From positions 54,521 through 118,203 of the forward strand of contig NHBO02000034.1 of the NCBI GenBank assembly GCA_002167845.2: a stretch of DNA of 63,683 nucleotides. The letters run 5' to 3'. Source of the DNA: Phycisphaera sp. TMED9 (GTDB taxonomy: Bacteria > Planctomycetota > Phycisphaerae > Phycisphaerales > SM1A02). Of this stretch, positions 34,485 through 42,655 are shown one piece after another; the first letter of the stretch is position 1, and the number at the start of each line of letters is the position of its first letter. The position numbers and the translations under genes were made by a program. A model generated the notes under the pieces. The model searched no databases, was not told where the DNA came from, and saw only the letters and a program-made list of their open reading frames with translations.

Positions 34485-34904
34485 TCAGACCGCTTCTTCG
34501 GTTTCAGACAGCGTTTGCGCGGGTTCGAGGACCGTTCGGATGTTCGTCTCGATGGCGTCTCGAAGCGCTGCTGCCGAAAACGGCTTCGCCAGCACTTCGA
34601 TGCCTGCCAGATCGGCGATTCCACAGACATCGAGACTGGCCGGCCCCAGTTCGGTGAGAAGCACGACCGGCGTACTGGAACACGTCCGGATTCGCCGGGC
34701 GAGAACGGCCCCATCACCGCCAGGCATGTTCAGATCCGCAACCACCAGATCGAACCTGAAGCGGGAGAACTCACGCCAGGCAGTCGCGCCGGTGGTCGCG
34801 GTGATGCAGTTGTATCCGAGCCCGTTGGCGATCTGGACGACCGACAGCATGCTCTTCCGATCGTCATCGGCGACGAGCAGGGTTGGTCCGTTTCGAGTCC
34901 GCAT
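34485..34904 (-). CDS. Stand-alone receiver-domain response regulator
   Basis: A 139-residue single-domain receiver. Acidic residues DDD (13-15), phosphoacceptor D57 in VVADLNMPG, T84 and K107 (LAKPFS) are all present, so it should be phosphorylated. There is no output domain. AAGGAG stands about ten bases before the ATG at 34904. It lies 61 bases upstream of moaA. The acidic tail (ETEEAV) is short. No histidine kinase is adjacent. Confidence 0.85.
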   Translation of the reverse strand: MRTRNGPTLLVADDDRKSMLSVVQIANGLGYNCITATTGATAWREFSRFRFDLVVADLNMPGGDGAVLARRIRTCSSTPVVLLTELGPASLDVCGIADLAGIEVLAKPFSAAALRDAIETNIRTVLEPAQTLSETEEAV

Positions 34905-35063
34905 GTCGGTCGACTCCTTTCCCCGTTCCCCCGGGTGAATGAAGATCGATTCCTCTTCGCAGCCAGCGATGGCGATCGCGAAGACGCGTACCAATGGCAT
35001 CGTCCGGGAACCGACCGGCGTTCAGTCCTTCTGGATTTATTTGTCAGGATCGGCGTTGCCGAC

Positions 35064-35672
35064 TCAATCAGCCGCGGAGTCCGGGTCGATCAGCGGGTCC
35101 TGACCAAGATTCGAGTTCGCGGGAACCACGGGATCGGCGACCGGAACCGGCGCCCCTTCGACCGGCGCGCCCGGTCTGCCCGTTCCATCCTCCGCTTCCA
35201 CTTCCGCCGCCAAGCCAGCCGACGTCATGGGCTTCCGGTCCGCGGCTCGTTTCGCATCCGCCGCCGCCAGACGATCGCGGGCGACCTCGGCCCGGAGCAG
35301 GACCTGATCGGCATCGGTGTTCTCGACCACCAGATCGAAGTGCCAGACGGTCCGACTCTCCAGATCCGCCGGTATGAGTTCGGCGATCAGATCGGGTCCG
35401 GGGAGATCCCAGATGGGGACATTCGCCGACCGGCCGGTCATCACCGGCTCGAATCCGGCCTTCTCGATCCGAACGTCATAGGTGCCATAGTGGAGGATCT
35501 CGATCTCGCATGGAGTCGAACCGACCTCCCGATCATTCATCCAGACCAGGGCTCCTTCCGGAGCGGAGGTGATCTGAACCACCCGGCGAACGCAGCCGGA
35601 GGCCATGGCCACCGTCAGGGCGAGGGCGGAAATCATCCAGAAGGCGGGATTCCTTGACGCGAGTCCGTTCAT
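35064..35672 (-). CDS. PEGA-domain lipoprotein
   Basis: A 202-residue lipoprotein with the signal ALALTVAMASGC (lipobox ASGC). Directly after it is a PEGA domain, SAPEGALVWMNDREVGSTPCEI then YDVRIEKAGFEPV, a small surface-associated beta fold common in Planctomycetota. The tail beyond about residue 130 is rich in Ala, Asp and Pro. The ATG at 35672 leaves a normal signal peptide; the frame open to 35759 is antisense to the ABC gene. It is divergent from lptB, whose ATG is 86 bases away. Confidence 0.8.
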   Translation of the reverse strand: MNGLASRNPAFWMISALALTVAMASGCVRRVVQITSAPEGALVWMNDREVGSTPCEIEILHYGTYDVRIEKAGFEPVMTGRSANVPIWDLPGPDLIAELIPADLESRTVWHFDLVVENTDADQVLLRAEVARDRLAAADAKRAADRKPMTSAGLAAEVEAEDGTGRPGAPVEGAPVPVADPVVPANSNLGQDPLIDPDSAAD

Positions 35673-35757
35673 CGACGTCGGTTGTAGCCGGGGGCCGGAC
35701 TTCCCGCAACCTCGAATCCAGTGTCGCCCCCCCATCCTCAGGTACCATCCCCGGACC

Positions 35758-36492
35758 ATGCCACTGCTCGAAGTTCAAGATCTTCAGAAGACCTACGGCG
35801 GAAGACGCGTCGTGGACGGGGTTGGATTCACGGTCGAAGCCGGCGAAATCGTCGGTCTCCTCGGAAGAAACGGCGCCGGAAAGACCACCTCCTTCCGCAT
35901 GACCATCGGGATGCTCACTCCGGAGCAAGGCAAGGTCATGTTCGATGGCCGAGACGTCACCTTCGAACCCATGTTCAAGCATGCCAAGGCGGGCATGGGC
36001 TACCTCAGCCAGGAACCAAGCGTGTTCCAGAAGCTCACCGTCGAGCAGAACGTGATGGCGATCCTCGAGACCCGCGGCCTCGACCGCGAAGCGCGGAATC
36101 GCCGTTGCGAGGAATTACTCGAGCAATTCGGGCTTCAGCACAAGCGAAAGGAACAGGCCAGAACCTGTTCCGGTGGCGAGCGCCGCCGACTGGAGATCGC
36201 CAGATCACTGGTGACCCGACCTCGCCTGATGCTGCTGGACGAGCCGTTCGCGGCCGTGGACCCTCATACCGTCGAAGAACTGCAGGCCGAGGTCCGGAAG
36301 CTGGCCGACGAAGGAATCGCGATGCTGGTCACCGATCACAACGTCCAGCAGACGATGCGGATCTGCGATCGCGCCTACATCATCCACGAAGGAAAGAACC
36401 TTCGCGACGGCGATCCGCGAACGATCATCAACGATCCCGTGGTGAAGGACGCGTATCTCGCCAGCACCTTCCGCGGTGACGAATTCGATTGA
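35758..36492 (+). CDS. lptB: LPS export ABC transporter ATPase
   Basis: A 244-residue ABC ATPase of the LptB family, which powers extraction of LPS from the inner membrane through LptFG. Walker A is GRNGAGKTT, the Q-loop is YLSQEPSVF, the signature is CSGGERRRLEIAR, Walker B is LMLLDEPFAAVD, and the switch is TDHNVQQT. The hallmark block GMGYLSQEPSVFQKLTVEQN is LptB-like. It stands apart from the kdsC/LptC-like unit in this window, and lptF and lptG are not present. It is followed by a convergent gene after 18 bases. Confidence 0.93.
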   Translation: MPLLEVQDLQKTYGGRRVVDGVGFTVEAGEIVGLLGRNGAGKTTSFRMTIGMLTPEQGKVMFDGRDVTFEPMFKHAKAGMGYLSQEPSVFQKLTVEQNVMAILETRGLDREARNRRCEELLEQFGLQHKRKEQARTCSGGERRRLEIARSLVTRPRLMLLDEPFAAVDPHTVEELQAEVRKLADEGIAMLVTDHNVQQTMRICDRAYIIHEGKNLRDGDPRTIINDPVVKDAYLASTFRGDEFD

Positions 36493-36510
36493 CGCTGAAT
36501 GATCGGGGGG

Positions 36511-36933
36511 TCAGCTGATGAAACGAAACGTCATCGGATAGCGGAAGTATTCGCCGCGCCGTCCGGTCGCGATCGCGCCGCGGATGGCGGAGATCAGGGT
36601 CACCGGAATCCACACCACCAACGCCAGCCAGCCGATGATCGGAATCACGGCGAGCACGACGAACGTCAGCATCACGTTCATCAACTCGCGGCCTTGATCG
36701 TCGATGATCTTCGACTCATCCTTCATGATGCCCCAGAAGATGATCACGCCGATCCACAGCAGCGGTAGCGTGCCGGTCACCGCCCCGATGAGCGGCCAGA
36801 GGTGACTTCCGACCAGCACCGTCTTGGCCACTCCGCAGACCGAGGGCTGCCGAATCTTGCCGGAAGGATCGACGACATAGGGCGAATGGGTCGCTTCCGC
36901 CTGGGAATCCCAGTCTTGCCCCGCGTCGTTCAT
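36511..36933 (-). CDS. DUF4870 membrane protein
   Basis: A 140-residue membrane protein of the DUF4870 (Tic20-like) group. The signature region SHLWPLIG is followed by hydrophobic segments at about 50-70 and 85-115, with the intervening loop MKDESKIIDDQGRELMN and the end YFRYPMTFRFI being typical. Its function is not known. GGAG lies before the ATG at 36933, which I chose over ATGs at 36951 and 36987. It is downstream of the CorC/YbeY pair on the same strand, after 72 bases. Confidence 0.85.
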   Translation of the reverse strand: MNDAGQDWDSQAEATHSPYVVDPSGKIRQPSVCGVAKTVLVGSHLWPLIGAVTGTLPLLWIGVIIFWGIMKDESKIIDDQGRELMNVMLTFVVLAVIPIIGWLALVVWIPVTLISAIRGAIATGRRGEYFRYPMTFRFIS

Positions 36934-37005
36934 GGCTCCGATTCCTTGCATGTCACCTTGATGGGAAATCCTCTCCGGGGATTTCACCGCCCGAGAAACC
37001 CTGCT

Positions 37006-38316
37006 TCAAGCCTCGTACGCGTCTTCGTCGGGAGAAGGATGGAGCCTGATGACCGAGACACGCTCGATCCGCGTCGGCTCTGCCTCCAGAACCTCGAATC
37101 GAATGCCGGCCGCTTCAATGATCTCGCCGGCCACCGGAACGCGTCCCAACCGCTCGAGCATGAATCCAGCGACGGTATCGAAATCGTCGTCTTCGGGGAT
37201 TTCGGTCTCGAGGAGTTCGTTCAAGTCATAGATCTGGAATCGGGCGTCCATCTCCCAGCGATCGTCGGCCACCTGTGCGATCGCCGGAGGGAGCTCCTCC
37301 TCGGTGTCATGCTCGTCCTGAATCTCGCCGACGATCTCTTCGAGTACGTCTTCGATCGTCACCAGCCCACTGGTTCCACCGTATTCATCGACCACGATCG
37401 CCATGTGAACTTCGCTGCGCTGGAAGTCTCGAAGCAGATCCTGGACCGGCTTGGTCTCGGGGACGCGAATCGGCTGTCGGAGAAGACGATCGAGCCGGAA
37501 GTCCGCCGCGTCAGTCCCCAGGTAAGGAACGAGATCCTTGACGTAGAGAATGCCTCGAATGTCGTCGAGATGCTCACCGTAGACCGGGATTCTGGAGTGC
37601 CCCGCCTCGATGATGATCGATCGGATCCTGGAGAGGTCGTCGGTGAACTGAATACCCTCGATCTCGGTCCGCGGAGTCATCACCGTTCCGACTTCGGTGC
37701 TCGTGAAATCCACCACGTTCTCAAGCATCTCTGCCGCAGATTCGTCCAAGTCCCCACCAAGCGTGGTGTCCTCGATGGACCGCCGGAGCCGTTCACCCGC
37801 CTCATCCTCTCGAAGATTGGCGCCGCTCAGACGCCGGATCGCTTCATCCATGACCGCGGTCACCCTCGCGAGCGGACCAAGGAGCAGATCGAGAAATCTG
37901 AGAATCGGGAGCGCCCTCATGATGAGCGACGTCCCGACGTAGTTCGCCATCGCGCCGGCCATCACGCTCGTCGAGATCCAGAGCGTGAAGACCGAGGCCA
38001 ATCCGGCCAGCACCAGTTCCGAGGGCTCGGCCAGCCCGTCCGCATCTCCGGCGGTGAAGAGTTCCACGAAGATCACCGTCACCCCGACGCTCATCGTCGT
38101 GCGGACGAAGGCGAACTCCGTGACCAGTTCCAGGCGGCGGCGGAAGATCCACTCGACCCTCGGCTCGTTTGCGGTCGGATCGGTGCTTCCGGTTCGTCGT
38201 CGTCGCCAACCTTCCAATTCGCTTCGGCTTGGATCCTGCAGGGCGAGCCGGAGCGCGCTGCACCACGTACCGACCAGCGCGAAGACGATCAGACCGAGAA
38301 TCAGGAAACCGTTCAT
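37006..38316 (-). CDS. CNNM/CBS/CorC-domain membrane protein
   Basis: A 436-residue inner-membrane protein with an N-terminal CNNM (DUF21) region containing three to four membrane segments (within about 1-160), a paired CBS module (about 195-320, with TVMTPRTEI and VVDEYGGTSGLVTIEDVLEEI), and a C-terminal CorC_HlyC domain (about 340-425, ending in RIERVSVIRL). Relatives export magnesium or cobalt or act in ion homeostasis. It overlaps the ybeY gene by four bases, the common ybeY-corC arrangement. Despite the old name hemolysin, no toxin role is implied. Confidence 0.9.
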   Translation of the reverse strand: MNGFLILGLIVFALVGTWCSALRLALQDPSRSELEGWRRRRTGSTDPTANEPRVEWIFRRRLELVTEFAFVRTTMSVGVTVIFVELFTAGDADGLAEPSELVLAGLASVFTLWISTSVMAGAMANYVGTSLIMRALPILRFLDLLLGPLARVTAVMDEAIRRLSGANLREDEAGERLRRSIEDTTLGGDLDESAAEMLENVVDFTSTEVGTVMTPRTEIEGIQFTDDLSRIRSIIIEAGHSRIPVYGEHLDDIRGILYVKDLVPYLGTDAADFRLDRLLRQPIRVPETKPVQDLLRDFQRSEVHMAIVVDEYGGTSGLVTIEDVLEEIVGEIQDEHDTEEELPPAIAQVADDRWEMDARFQIYDLNELLETEIPEDDDFDTVAGFMLERLGRVPVAGEIIEAAGIRFEVLEAEPTRIERVSVIRLHPSPDEDAYEA

Positions 38317-38900
38317 GGAGCCCCCTCCTCTCCCGGTTGGGATCGAAAGACCGGCCCGACGCCGATCTTCGTGAGCAAACGATCTTCTTCCGCGTGCATC
38401 AACGCATGTGCCTCCGGCTCGTGATCGTCATGCCCGATCGCGTGCAGCAGGCCATGGACGCTGTAGAGCAGCAGCTCCCGGCGCAGATCGTGATCGAACT
38501 CGGAACAACGCCGCGAAGCTTCATCCACGCACGCGAGGAGATCGATCTCGATTCCAGCCTCGCTCTCCGAGACGAACGTCAATACGTCGGTCGTCCCTTC
38601 GACCCCACTGAACCGCTGATGCGCTTCGCTCATCACGGGATCCGCGACAAGCCGCACCGAACACCGGACGATGCGACGATCGATCTCGGTCTCCACCAGC
38701 GAGACCACCGACTCCAGTCGATCCCGGATCCAGTCTGCATCGTGACCTTCGACCCCGGGCGCAGCGACGTCGATCGTGACCCCGCGTTCCGGCTCGCCGC
38801 CGCCGGGCGACCCCGGTTGCGGACCAGGTTCCGAGGAGCTGGCGTCGCAGCCTTGTTCGGCGGCCGCGGAGTTTCCAGATGAGTCGCCTTCGGCGTTCAT
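38313..38900 (-). CDS. ybeY: Endoribonuclease YbeY
   Basis: A 195-residue single-strand endoribonuclease involved in 16S rRNA 3' end maturation and ribosome quality control. The zinc site is HGLLHAIGHDDH (HX3HX5H) at about residues 154-165. The N-terminal ~40 residues (Ser/Gly/Pro-rich) are an extension not usual for the family, so a later start is possible, although no downstream ATG fits. The start lies 7 bases after the nuoF stop region on the same strand, and the gene overlaps the CorC-like gene by four bases. Confidence 0.92.
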   Translation of the reverse strand: MNAEGDSSGNSAAAEQGCDASSSEPGPQPGSPGGGEPERGVTIDVAAPGVEGHDADWIRDRLESVVSLVETEIDRRIVRCSVRLVADPVMSEAHQRFSGVEGTTDVLTFVSESEAGIEIDLLACVDEASRRCSEFDHDLRRELLLYSVHGLLHAIGHDDHEPEAHALMHAEEDRLLTKIGVGPVFRSQPGEEGAP

Positions 38901-38907
38901 GGATTCA

Positions 38908-40251
38908 TCAACCTCCGGCGGTGATCGTGACGGGAATGAACTGAGGCTTCACCCTCGCTTCGAATTCGCCGCGGTACTTGTTGACGATGGTTCGGACCGC
39001 CCAGTTGTTGCCATCAGCGAGTCCGCAGATGGTGGTGCCGGGCGTCAATCCCATGGATCCCGCGACCTCAAGCAGGAGGTCCAGATCCTTGGTGGTACCG
39101 GCGCCACGTTCGATCCGCATGAGCAGCTTCAGGATCCAACCCGAACCTTCACGGCAGGGCGTGCACTGACCGCACGATTCGTTCTTGAAGAACCGGGAGA
39201 TGTTTCTCGCCACCGCGACCATGTCGGTGTCCTCGTCGAAGATGGTCGGACAGGCGGTGCCCAGACCCAGGACGTCGAAGCGACCGATGTCGAAATCCAT
39301 CGGCGCGTCGAATTGATCCGGCCCGAGCACGCCCATGGACACGCCGCCGGCGATGGCACCCTTGAACTTCTTGCCGTGTCGCATGCCGCCACAATGAGTC
39401 TCGACCAGTTCCCGAAGCGGGATTCCCAGATCGCACTCGTAGACGCCCGGACGTTCGACATGGCCGGAGACGCCCATCAACTTGGTTCCGTAGCTGGGTG
39501 ACCCGCCGGTGGCGCTCTCGCATCCGTGGCCCTTCCACCACTCGACACCGTGCTCGATGATCGGGACCACGGCGGCCAGCGTCTCGACGTTGTTCACGAT
39601 CGTCGGCCGTCCGAAGAGACCCTTCACCGCGGGAAACGGTGGCTTGATCCGAGGCCAGCCCCTCTTGCCTTCGACGGCCTCCAGCAGGCCGGTCTCTTCA
39701 CCGCAGATGTACGCACCGGCGCCTCGGTGAAGATGACATTCGACCTTGAAGTCCGACTTGCCCTTGAGAAGCCCCTGCTTCCCGAAGATTCCGTGAGCGT
39801 AGGCCTCTTCGATCGCCCGCTGCATGACCTTCGCCTGATGGTGGTATTCACCGCGAATGAAGAAGTACGCCGTGTCGAGCTGACACGCGTAACAGGCGAT
39901 CGCAATACCTTCGAGCACGAGGTGCGGGTCGAAGTCGCAGAGCAGGCGGTCCTTGAACGTCCCGGGCTCCGCTTCATCACAGTTGATCGCGAGATACCGA
40001 CGTCCACCGTCCGGATCGGGAAGAAACGACCACTTCAATCCGGCGGGGAATCCCGCACCGCCTCGTCCCCGGAGGACGGCCGCCTTGACCTCCTCGATGA
40101 TCTCCTCGGGCTTCCTCGCCATCGCCTTCTCAAGACTCTGGTAACCACCCGTGCGGACGTATTCATCGATGTCGATGGTCCGACGCTCCTTGGGATCACC
40201 CCAGGGCGCGGTCGGGATTCGCTTCGTGAGAACTGGCTCGTTCATGGGCAT
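38908..40251 (-). CDS. nuoF: NADH-quinone oxidoreductase subunit F
   Basis: A 447-residue NADH-binding subunit of complex I. It binds FMN through RGRGGAGFPAGLKW (about 61-74) and NADH in the next loops (NCDEAEPGTFKDR, GAGAYICGEETGLLE). The 4Fe-4S cluster N3 is coordinated by C360, C363, C366 (ESCGQCTPC) and C409 (TTICGLAD). The start at the ATG at 40251 (or 40245) lies immediately before the conserved region. It follows nuoE after a small extra ORF; nuoG and the membrane subunits are not in view. Confidence 0.95.
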   Translation of the reverse strand: MPMNEPVLTKRIPTAPWGDPKERRTIDIDEYVRTGGYQSLEKAMARKPEEIIEEVKAAVLRGRGGAGFPAGLKWSFLPDPDGGRRYLAINCDEAEPGTFKDRLLCDFDPHLVLEGIAIACYACQLDTAYFFIRGEYHHQAKVMQRAIEEAYAHGIFGKQGLLKGKSDFKVECHLHRGAGAYICGEETGLLEAVEGKRGWPRIKPPFPAVKGLFGRPTIVNNVETLAAVVPIIEHGVEWWKGHGCESATGGSPSYGTKLMGVSGHVERPGVYECDLGIPLRELVETHCGGMRHGKKFKGAIAGGVSMGVLGPDQFDAPMDFDIGRFDVLGLGTACPTIFDEDTDMVAVARNISRFFKNESCGQCTPCREGSGWILKLLMRIERGAGTTKDLDLLLEVAGSMGLTPGTTICGLADGNNWAVRTIVNKYRGEFEARVKPQFIPVTITAGG

Positions 40252-40315
40252 CTTGGTGGGCCTTGCGTGCGGTTCAGGAGGCAACGACGGGTTCGTTCGG
40301 GTTGAGGAACGTGAT

Positions 40316-40543
40316 TCAAGCGGGCGGAGACGGTTCGGAGTTTTCGGATTCCGGCGGATTCCGAAGTTCGACTTCGTCGATCGTGGTTCGTCGAAGAACC
40401 ACGTCTCCGCGGTCCTCCGTTTCGACCGATCGACCGACTTCCTTGACCTGCGGTGCCGCCGGATCGGTCTTGATCCCCTTGACGACATGCCCGACGAATT
40501 CGCCGAGCGAACGCATGATCGATTTCGACTCGGAACCGGTCAT
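40316..40543 (-). CDS. Small extra protein between nuoE and nuoF
   Basis: A 75-residue protein that I do not recognise. Its ATG overlaps the nuoE stop (ATGA at 40540-40543) and it ends 64 bases before nuoF. The N-terminal half SIMRSLGEFVGHVVKGIKTD could be an amphipathic helix; the second half is hydrophilic with EVGRSVETEDRGDVVLRRTTIDEVELR in a strand-like pattern, and the end is Pro/Glu-rich. Its position inside the operon and the coupled start suggest a complex I-linked role. No Cys or membrane helix is visible. Confidence 0.7.
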   Translation of the reverse strand: MTGSESKSIMRSLGEFVGHVVKGIKTDPAAPQVKEVGRSVETEDRGDVVLRRTTIDEVELRNPPESENSEPSPPA

Positions 40544-41094
40544 CTGGTCTTGTTTCCGGCATCGTTCACCTGACGCGCTTCCGCGATCAGACGATCGATG
40601 GTCGTGATGTCGAGACCTTCGTGCAGCGTCTCGTTGAACAGCGCGACCGGCGCGGTGTCACAGGAACCGAGGCATTCCATGGCGAGGAGGGTGAAGATCC
40701 CGTCCTCGGTGGTCTCATGCGGTTCGATTCCGAGTTCATCGCGAACGTGATCGAGCAGTTTCTGGTGTCCGCAGACCTCGCAGGCGATCGACTGGCAGAT
40801 GCCGATCACGCACTTTCCGACCGGCTCCGTCGTGTACTCCTCGTAGAAGCTGACGGTGTCCAGCACCTCCGCCGGAGGAAGCTCGAGGAACGAGGCGATC
40901 TCGATCATCGCCTGGTACGAGACGTGGCGATACTCGTGCTGCACGTCGTGCAGGATCGGCATCAGGGCGCCGTGCTTGGTCTCGTAACGCGGGAGCGTGT
41001 CCGCGGTCCAACGGGCCTTCATGGCCTCGGTGCACCAGGGTTCGTCTCGACGAACGATCTCGGCGTTTCCGGAATCGACGACCTTCCAGGACAT
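40540..41094 (-). CDS. nuoE: NADH-quinone oxidoreductase subunit E
   Basis: A 184-residue thioredoxin-fold subunit of complex I carrying the 2Fe-2S cluster N1a. The likely ligands are C100 and C105 (GICQSIAC) and C141 and C145 (ECLGSC). The N-terminal helical part contains LPPAEVLDTVSFYEEY, characteristic of NuoE. I use the ATG at 41094 (MSWKVV); an ATG ten codons upstream (41124) is possible. It lies between nuoD and the small extra ORF on the same strand. Confidence 0.93.
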   Translation of the reverse strand: MSWKVVDSGNAEIVRRDEPWCTEAMKARWTADTLPRYETKHGALMPILHDVQHEYRHVSYQAMIEIASFLELPPAEVLDTVSFYEEYTTEPVGKCVIGICQSIACEVCGHQKLLDHVRDELGIEPHETTEDGIFTLLAMECLGSCDTAPVALFNETLHEGLDITTIDRLIAEARQVNDAGNKTR

Positions 41095-41145
41095 CGTGTG
41101 GTCTCGCGTTGGCCGGAAGAACATCCGGCGAGGAAAAAGGAGTGA

Positions 41146-42435
41146 TCAGCGGTCGAGTTCGGCCGCGATGATGTTGAGCGAACCGAGCACGGCGACCACG
41201 TCGCTGACCAGATGGCCTTCGATCAGCTTGGGGAACACCGAGTAGTTGATGAACGATGGCGGCCGGGTACGGACCCGCGTCGGATACTTGGTCCCGTTGG
41301 CGACGATGTAGTAGCCGAGTTCGCCGTTGGGACTCTCGACCGCACCATAGAGCTCGCCGACCGGAGCATCGACCCCGCGATTGTGCATCAGGAGCTCGAA
41401 GAGCTGGATGGTGCCTTCGATCGAACCGTAGACCTCGCCCTTCTCCGGGATGCTGAGCTTGGAGTCGGCGAGGGTGTCGATGGGCCCACTGGGAATGTTG
41501 TCGATCAGCTGTTCGATGATCGACACGGACTGGTGAAGCTCTTCGAGCCGGACCAGGTATCGCGAGAGCGAATCACCGTCGGTGGAGATCGGCACGTTGA
41601 ACTTGACGGCCTCGGCGCCTTCGCCGTCCCAGTTGTCCTCGTAGCAGAGATAGGGCTCGGACTTGCGAATGTCTCGCGTGATTCCGCTCGCCCGACCCAC
41701 CGGGCCGGAGAGGCTCCAGGCGATCGCGTCCTCGCGGCTGATCGTGCCGACACCCTTGAGACGGTCCACGAAGATCCGGTTGCGGTTCAGGCAGGATTCG
41801 AGATCCTTCTGAGCACGAGGAAGACGGGTGTGGATGAATTCCTTGATCATCCGCTTGAAGACTTCGTCGTCATCGATGTCGCGCCAGGCACCACCGAGAC
41901 GGGTCCAGTCCGGATGGAACCGTTGCCCGGAGAGATACTCCACGATGTCGTAGATGAACTCCCGTTCGTTGAAGCCGTAGAGAAACCCGGTGAACGCTCC
42001 GAGGTCCAGCGCGGCGGCGCCGATCGAAAGCAGGTGGTCCTGAATCCGGCCGAGCTCGGCCATGATGGTTCGAACCACCTTGCAACGCGGCGTCACGTCG
42101 ATGTCGAAGAGCCGCTCGCAGATCGTGTGCCAGGCGATGTCGTTGGCGATCGGCGAGACGTAGTTCATCCGGCTGACGGTGCAGACGTACTGGTTGTAGT
42201 CGTGATGCTCGCCGAGCTTCTCGAACCCGGAGTGGAGGTAGCCGATGTGCGGTGTGCATCTGGCCACCCGTTCGCCGTCGAGCTCCAGCACCAGCCGGAG
42301 CGTGGTGTGCGTCGCCGGGTGCTGGGGACCGAAGTTGAGCACCCACCGGTCCGGGGCGTGCACATGGTCCTTGAGGTAGTCGGTGTTCTCGATGTCGAGG
42401 CCGTAGACCTCGTCAGGCTTCATCGTGTAGGGCAT
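41146..42435 (-). CDS. nuoD: NADH-quinone oxidoreductase subunit D
   Basis: A 429-residue 49-kDa-type subunit of complex I that forms the quinone site with NuoB. Family landmarks are NFGPQHPATHTTLRL, HIGYLHSGFEKLGE, SRMNYVSPIANDIAWHTICE and the long C-terminal segment ending IAAELDR. The usual Arg and His residues of the quinone pocket lie in the GPQHPATH loop. It leads this part of the operon; nuoA-C are not in the window. A possible -10 (TATACT) is 64 bases upstream. Confidence 0.95.
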   Translation of the reverse strand: MPYTMKPDEVYGLDIENTDYLKDHVHAPDRWVLNFGPQHPATHTTLRLVLELDGERVARCTPHIGYLHSGFEKLGEHHDYNQYVCTVSRMNYVSPIANDIAWHTICERLFDIDVTPRCKVVRTIMAELGRIQDHLLSIGAAALDLGAFTGFLYGFNEREFIYDIVEYLSGQRFHPDWTRLGGAWRDIDDDEVFKRMIKEFIHTRLPRAQKDLESCLNRNRIFVDRLKGVGTISREDAIAWSLSGPVGRASGITRDIRKSEPYLCYEDNWDGEGAEAVKFNVPISTDGDSLSRYLVRLEELHQSVSIIEQLIDNIPSGPIDTLADSKLSIPEKGEVYGSIEGTIQLFELLMHNRGVDAPVGELYGAVESPNGELGYYIVANGTKYPTRVRTRPPSFINYSVFPKLIEGHLVSDVVAVLGSLNIIAAELDR

Positions 42436-42498
42436 GGATCGGGCCCGAAAGGGACGAGGCGGCGGATGCGGCCCCGGAGGGGTTCAGAAGAGGCCCTC

Positions 42499-42504
42499 AG
42501 TATA
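42499..42504 (-). promoter_or_regulatory. Possible -10 element of the nuoD unit
   Basis: TATACT on the minus strand lies 64 bases before the nuoD start, at a place where a new transcript is needed after the permease gene. No matching -35 is seen, so confidence is low. The surrounding 220-base gap also has repeats of CCGGAT around 42557-42583. Confidence 0.3.
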
Positions 42505-42655
42505 GAACCCCGGGCGGATCTGGCCCGGTCTTCGAGGTGGTTTCAGGCATGAAGTCATCCGGGAATCGACCGGATTTCCGGATGTCGCCCTCCGAAGTCC
42601 GCCGCCTCGGGGGGAAATGGCTCCCAGATTCCGAGTCGGGACGGGGGCGCCGGCG

